From Desulfobacterales bacterium (GTDB taxonomy: Bacteria; Desulfobacterota; DSM-4660; Desulfatiglandales; Desulfatiglandaceae), in assembly GCA_027061865.1 (NCBI GenBank), contig JAMOVZ010000208.1:1-7946 (forward strand): a stretch of 7,946 nt of DNA, given 5' to 3'. Below, in pieces: positions 5,169 to 7,946 of this stretch (position 1 is its first letter; the number at the start of each line of letters is the position of its first letter). Made by a program: the position numbers and the translations under genes. The notes under the pieces were generated by a model. That model was given only the letters and a program-made list of their open reading frames with translations. It did not search any database and was not told where the DNA came from.

Positions 5169-5723
5169 ATGAGACTTGAGGCCTCAATAATACTACTGGG
5201 ATTATTGTTGGCAGCGATCACCAGCCCCGTGCGGGCTTCCTTTTCCAAAAAAGGAGGTGAGACAATGGGCCTTACAATAAAGAGCAGTGCATTTGAAGAA
5301 GGCGGGATGATTCCTTCCAAGTACACTTGCGATGGAGATGATGTCTCTCCACCCCTTAGCTGGGAGGGGATTCCTGAAGGAACCAAGAGCATTGCCCTGA
5401 TTTGCGATGATCCCGATGCCCCCATGGGTACTTGGGTTCACTGGGTCCTTTTCAATTTGCCTCCTGATGCCAAGGGGCTGCCAGAGGCCGTTCCTCCCGT
5501 TGCTGAACTAGAAAACGGTGCAAGGCAGGGGACTAACGATTTCCGAAGGTTGGGCTATGGCGGGCCATGCCCTCCAGGAGGGACTCACCAGTATTACTTC
5601 AAGCTCTATGCCTTGGATACTGTGCTTGAGCTTCACTCAGGCGCCACAAAGGCCGATTTGCTCAAAGCCATGGAAGGCCATGTGCTTTCAGAAGGCCAAT
5701 TGATGGGCCGCTACAGCAGATAG
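5169..5723 (+). CDS. YbhB/YbcL family PEBP-like protein with signal peptide
   Basis: This 184-residue protein belongs to the phosphatidylethanolamine-binding (Raf kinase inhibitor-like) family. The ligand-pocket signatures are DDPDAPMGTWVHWVLFN (about 80-96) and GYGGPCPPGGTHQYYF (about 128-143), preceded by SSAFEEGGMIPSKYTCDG. The bacterial role is poorly defined; small anionic ligands bind the pocket. Residues 1-24 form a plausible signal peptide: hydrophobic core IILLGLLLAAI, likely cleavage after VRA. The full product should therefore be exported to the periplasm. ATG 5169 has a GAGGAG site at 5157-5162. A second in-frame ATG at 5265 (Met33) has an excellent Shine-Dalgarno and would give a 152-residue cytosolic form whose start, MGLTIKSSAF, resembles that of non-secreted relatives. 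It follows moaC by 54 nt and precedes the SH3 gene by 14 nt. Confidence 0.88.
   Translation: MRLEASIILLGLLLAAITSPVRASFSKKGGETMGLTIKSSAFEEGGMIPSKYTCDGDDVSPPLSWEGIPEGTKSIALICDDPDAPMGTWVHWVLFNLPPDAKGLPEAVPPVAELENGARQGTNDFRRLGYGGPCPPGGTHQYYFKLYALDTVLELHSGATKADLLKAMEGHVLSEGQLMGRYSR
5251..5260 (+). promoter_or_regulatory. Near-perfect internal Shine-Dalgarno inside the PEBP gene
   Basis: AAGGAGGTGA matches the full 16S anti-Shine-Dalgarno complement and sits seven bases (counted from GGAGG) before in-frame ATG 5265. It is stronger than the site for the upstream start at 5169. It lies just after the predicted signal-peptide cleavage region, so initiation here would bypass export. Confidence 0.6.
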
Positions 5724-5737
5724 AGGAAGGTAGCCTT

Positions 5738-6418
5738 ATGAAGAGACTATTTGCCCGAACCCTCTTGGTTGTGGTGGTGCTGCTCCTTGCCGAATCAGCG
5801 GGGTTTTGCGCCACCTATTATGTGACAGACACTTTCAAGATAGTGCTCCGAAGTGGCCCAGGCACTGAGTACAGGATCATTTCGCTTTTGCCTTCAGGAA
5901 AGCCGGTGGAGGTTTTGAGCCAGGAAGGAGAGTGGACTCAGGTAAGGGTGCGGCTAAAAGGCGACAAGGTGGTGGAAGGCTGGGTGCTTACCAGGTATTT
6001 AATTGAAAGGCTGCCTTGGAAGATACAGGCTCTCACCCTAAGGGAGGAGAATTTAACTCTAAAGGAAGAACTCGGCAGCCTTAAAAAAAGGCTTGAAGAA
6101 CTTCAGAAAAGACAACGAGAGCTTGAAACCCTCATTGAGAAACAAAAGGCCTCCTACCAAAAGCTGAAAAAGGAGTATGATTCTTTGAGGCAAGGGGCGA
6201 AGGGCTATCTTGCACTAAAAAAGGAATACGAGGCCTTGAGGGCCGAGGCTGAGGCCAACCGAGTGGAAGTCGAAAGGCTAAGAGCTGAAAACAAGAGGTT
6301 AAAGGCATCTGAGAGAAACAAGTGGTTTGCCATAGGCGCGGTGGTAGTCCTTTGTGGAATCATGATCGGCTACATTATGGGCAGGCGACAAAAGAAACGT
6401 AAAAGCTACATCTACTGA
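5738..6418 (+). CDS. SH3-domain, coiled-coil, membrane-anchored protein (TIGR04211/YgiM type)
   Basis: The 226-residue product has the architecture of the SH3-and-anchor family. An N-terminal signal peptide (about 1-25, ending GFCA) is followed by a bacterial SH3 domain (about 27-88) with LRSGPGTEYRIISLLPSG and EGWVLTRYL. A long charged coiled coil (about 95-192) comes next, then one C-terminal transmembrane helix (about 196-215) and a short basic tail, RRQKKRKSYIY. It should thus be anchored in the inner membrane with the SH3 domain and coil in the periplasm and the basic tail in the cytoplasm. The cysteine near the signal cleavage site follows Phe and is not a good lipobox. Within the coil, LKKEYxxLR occurs twice, 17 residues apart (143-151 and 160-168). 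GAGGAAGG at 5723-5730, starting in the previous stop codon, is the ribosome site for ATG 5738. The molecular role is unknown; SH3b domains often bind peptidoglycan or peptides. Confidence 0.88.
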   Translation: MKRLFARTLLVVVVLLLAESAGFCATYYVTDTFKIVLRSGPGTEYRIISLLPSGKPVEVLSQEGEWTQVRVRLKGDKVVEGWVLTRYLIERLPWKIQALTLREENLTLKEELGSLKKRLEELQKRQRELETLIEKQKASYQKLKKEYDSLRQGAKGYLALKKEYEALRAEAEANRVEVERLRAENKRLKASERNKWFAIGAVVVLCGIMIGYIMGRRQKKRKSYIY

Positions 6419-6432
6419 TAAGGGTTTCCCCC

Positions 6433-7413
6433 ATGCTCACTATCCAAGAGCTTAAAAGGCGACTGAGTTATTTTCCAAGGCTGAACTTTTCACTTCTTCC
6501 CACTCCATGCCAACGGTTGAGATTTGTCTCCGAAAAATACGGTGTTGAGCTATATTGCAAAAGAGACGATTTGACCGGCCTTGCAATGGGGGGAAACAAG
6601 AGCCGAAAACTAGAGTTTCTTTTGGCTGAGGCAAAGGAGCGTGGATGTGATGCCCTGGTTGCCTGTGGCGGGGTACAGTCTAATTTTTGTAGAATGGCAG
6701 CGTCGGCCGCTTCTTTGGCAGGCATGGAGATGCACTTGGTCTTGGGTGGCGGAACCCCCAAAGAGGCTAGAGGCAATCTGCTTTTGGACCAAATGCTTGG
6801 GGCAAAGATACATTATGTGGAATCCTCTGAATGGGAGGATTGGGAGTCAGAAGCCCTTGACCTGGCGGCCCGCTTGGAATCAGAAGGGAAAAAGGTCTTT
6901 ATGATGCCTGTTGGAGGGTCGGTGCCTATAGGGATTCTAGGCTACGTGGAGGCCTTTTTGGAGATACTTGAAGAGGGTGAGCGCCTTGGCATTGAGTTCG
7001 ACCATATTGTCCATGCCTCCGGCTCTGGCGGAACCCAGGCGGGCTTAGTTGTTGGGAAGGAATTGATTGGATGGCCTGGCCGGATCTTGGGAATATCAGT
7101 AGCCATGAAGAAGGAAAAACTTGAGCCACATGTACTTGAGCTTGCATCTGCCACAGCAGCCCTTTTGGGAGGTAAGGTTTCCAAAGAGGCAGTCAAAGTG
7201 GATGATCGCTATGTGGGCGAGGCCTATGCAATTCCTACGGGGAGAGGAAACAGGGCAGTGGAGCTTATGGCCAGGCGCGAGGGTATAATTCTGGATCGGG
7301 TTTACACCGGAAAGGCAATGGCAGGTTTGCTGGATTACCTGGAGCAAGGAATGCTTCCGGGAGGCAAGATACTTTTTATCCATACAGGTGGGCAGCCAGA
7401 ATTATTTGCCTAA
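6433..7413 (+). CDS. D-cysteine desulfhydrase-like PLP enzyme (ACC deaminase family)
   Basis: This fold-type II PLP enzyme of 326 residues belongs to the D-cysteine desulfhydrase/1-aminocyclopropane-1-carboxylate deaminase family and probably breaks D-cysteine or a related amino acid to a keto acid, ammonia and sulfide. The PLP lysine is Lys56 in GGNKSRKLEF. The substrate-binding loop is GGVQSNFCR (79-87), the phosphate loop SGSGGTQAG (196-204), and PVGGS is at 159-163. Active-site tyrosines are Tyr265 and Tyr291. The residue after Tyr291 is Thr292, and the C-terminal HTGG carries Thr318. In ACC deaminase these two positions are Glu295 and Leu322, which decide activity, so the desulfhydrase side is favoured. 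The loop residues Phe85-Cys86 differ from the usual NH or NQ, so the substrate is not certain. The ribosome site is modest (TAAGGG, 6419-6424). Two tandem TAA stops end the gene. Confidence 0.85.
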   Translation: MLTIQELKRRLSYFPRLNFSLLPTPCQRLRFVSEKYGVELYCKRDDLTGLAMGGNKSRKLEFLLAEAKERGCDALVACGGVQSNFCRMAASAASLAGMEMHLVLGGGTPKEARGNLLLDQMLGAKIHYVESSEWEDWESEALDLAARLESEGKKVFMMPVGGSVPIGILGYVEAFLEILEEGERLGIEFDHIVHASGSGGTQAGLVVGKELIGWPGRILGISVAMKKEKLEPHVLELASATAALLGGKVSKEAVKVDDRYVGEAYAIPTGRGNRAVELMARREGIILDRVYTGKAMAGLLDYLEQGMLPGGKILFIHTGGQPELFA

Positions 7414-7946
7414 TAATCCAGGATCAAGACGTAAAGGGCTTTAGGGCCGTGGGCACCCAGGATCAGGGTGAACTCGATATCAGCGGTCCTGCTCGGCCCT
7501 GTGATTAGGTAAACGGCGCTCGGCAGTATTCTCTCTGGACTTTCTACCCCCCATTTCCTGAGAACTCCCACCAAGTCCCTTACGCGGGCGACCCTGTTTT
7601 TTGAATCAATCACTGCCATGTGGACTGGAGGAAGAAGGGAGGGCGCACGCTCACTTCCTTGAGCTGCGCGCAATATGAGAGAGCCGCTTTCATCCACTAT
7701 TGCATCCGCTGCGGTAACTCCCAGGTCAGCTTTACTGCACGCCTCCACATGACCTGGGCCTGTGGAGGGAATTTTTTGCACCATTACACCCATCCCTTGA
7801 AGCAGGTGGGCGATATCCGCCCTTTCCAAAAGCGGATCAGAGGTTAAAATAGCCTTCTTTACCTGGTTCTTCTTAGTGAGTTGTTCTAGAAATCTTTGGA
7901 CTTCCCCCTTGGCCCTTGCAATCCCTACCACTGCTGAAAGGGAGGC
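7410..7946 (-). CDS. LutC/YkgG-type LUD-domain protein, 5' end beyond the window
   Basis: The frame stays open from its stop (complement of 7410-7412) through the right edge, so the start is probably outside; a GTG at 7931 is the first candidate inside the window but would give a short 173-residue product. LUD-domain proteins of the LutC type act with LutA and LutB (iron-sulfur proteins) in oxidation of L-lactate to pyruvate, and similar subunits accompany other anaerobic redox complexes. Recognisable motifs are LGVTAADAIVDESGSLIL, SLLPPVHMAVI, and the C-terminal ITGPSRTADIE and LGAHGPKALYVLILD, all typical of LutC. No cysteine motif for a cluster is present, also typical. The partners lutA and lutB would be expected upstream, to the right of the window. 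The gene converges on the PLP enzyme gene and overlaps it by 4 nt. Confidence 0.9.
   Translation of the reverse strand, partial: ASLSAVVGIARAKGEVQRFLEQLTKKNQVKKAILTSDPLLERADIAHLLQGMGVMVQKIPSTGPGHVEACSKADLGVTAADAIVDESGSLILRAAQGSERAPSLLPPVHMAVIDSKNRVARVRDLVGVLRKWGVESPERILPSAVYLITGPSRTADIEFTLILGAHGPKALYVLILDY

Overview
The window reads as a bacterial chromosome segment, most likely from an anaerobic, sulfate-reducer-like member of the Desulfobacterota (former Deltaproteobacteria). The basis is the gene order precorrin-2 dehydrogenase, CcsA/HemX-like membrane protein, glutamyl-tRNA reductase (an order I recall from Desulfovibrio-type genomes), a MoaE-like/MoaC pair, an SH3/coiled-coil anchor protein, and a LutC-type LUD protein. 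Taxonomy is inference; there is no rRNA or other marker gene here. No mobile element, CRISPR array, tRNA or rRNA was seen.

Layout. Positions 1-21 hold only the first seven codons of a gene running left off the window. Positions 22-353 are an AT-rich divergent intergenic region with several inverted repeats that could form a structured leader. From 354 to 7413 nine genes follow on the + strand with gaps of at most 54 nt and several overlaps, so they look like one operon or a few overlapping ones: an uncharacterised radical SAM protein, SirC/CysG-N precorrin-2 dehydrogenase, a CcsA/HemX-like membrane protein, HemA, a MoaE-like protein, MoaC, a PEBP-family (YbhB/YbcL) protein, an SH3/coiled-coil membrane-anchored protein, and a D-cysteine desulfhydrase-like PLP enzyme. 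A convergent LUD-domain gene (7410-7946, - strand, 5' end outside the window) overlaps the last + gene by 4 nt.

How they fit. HemA makes glutamate-1-semialdehyde, the committed step of C5 tetrapyrrole synthesis. The precorrin-2 dehydrogenase makes sirohydrochlorin, precursor of siroheme and, in many anaerobes, of heme by the siroheme-dependent (Ahb) route. The CcsA/HemX-like protein is either a heme handler for cytochrome c maturation or a modulator of HemA level. MoaE-like and MoaC proteins belong to molybdopterin (Mo/W cofactor) synthesis. The first six genes therefore look like a redox-cofactor cluster. The next two are envelope-related, and the last + gene concerns D-amino-acid/cysteine sulfur metabolism. 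The radical SAM gene has no known role that I can name; its CX4CX2C cluster motif and position at the head of the cluster make it the best candidate here for undescribed biology. A second notable signal is a near-perfect internal Shine-Dalgarno in the PEBP gene, which would produce a cytosolic form alongside the secreted one.
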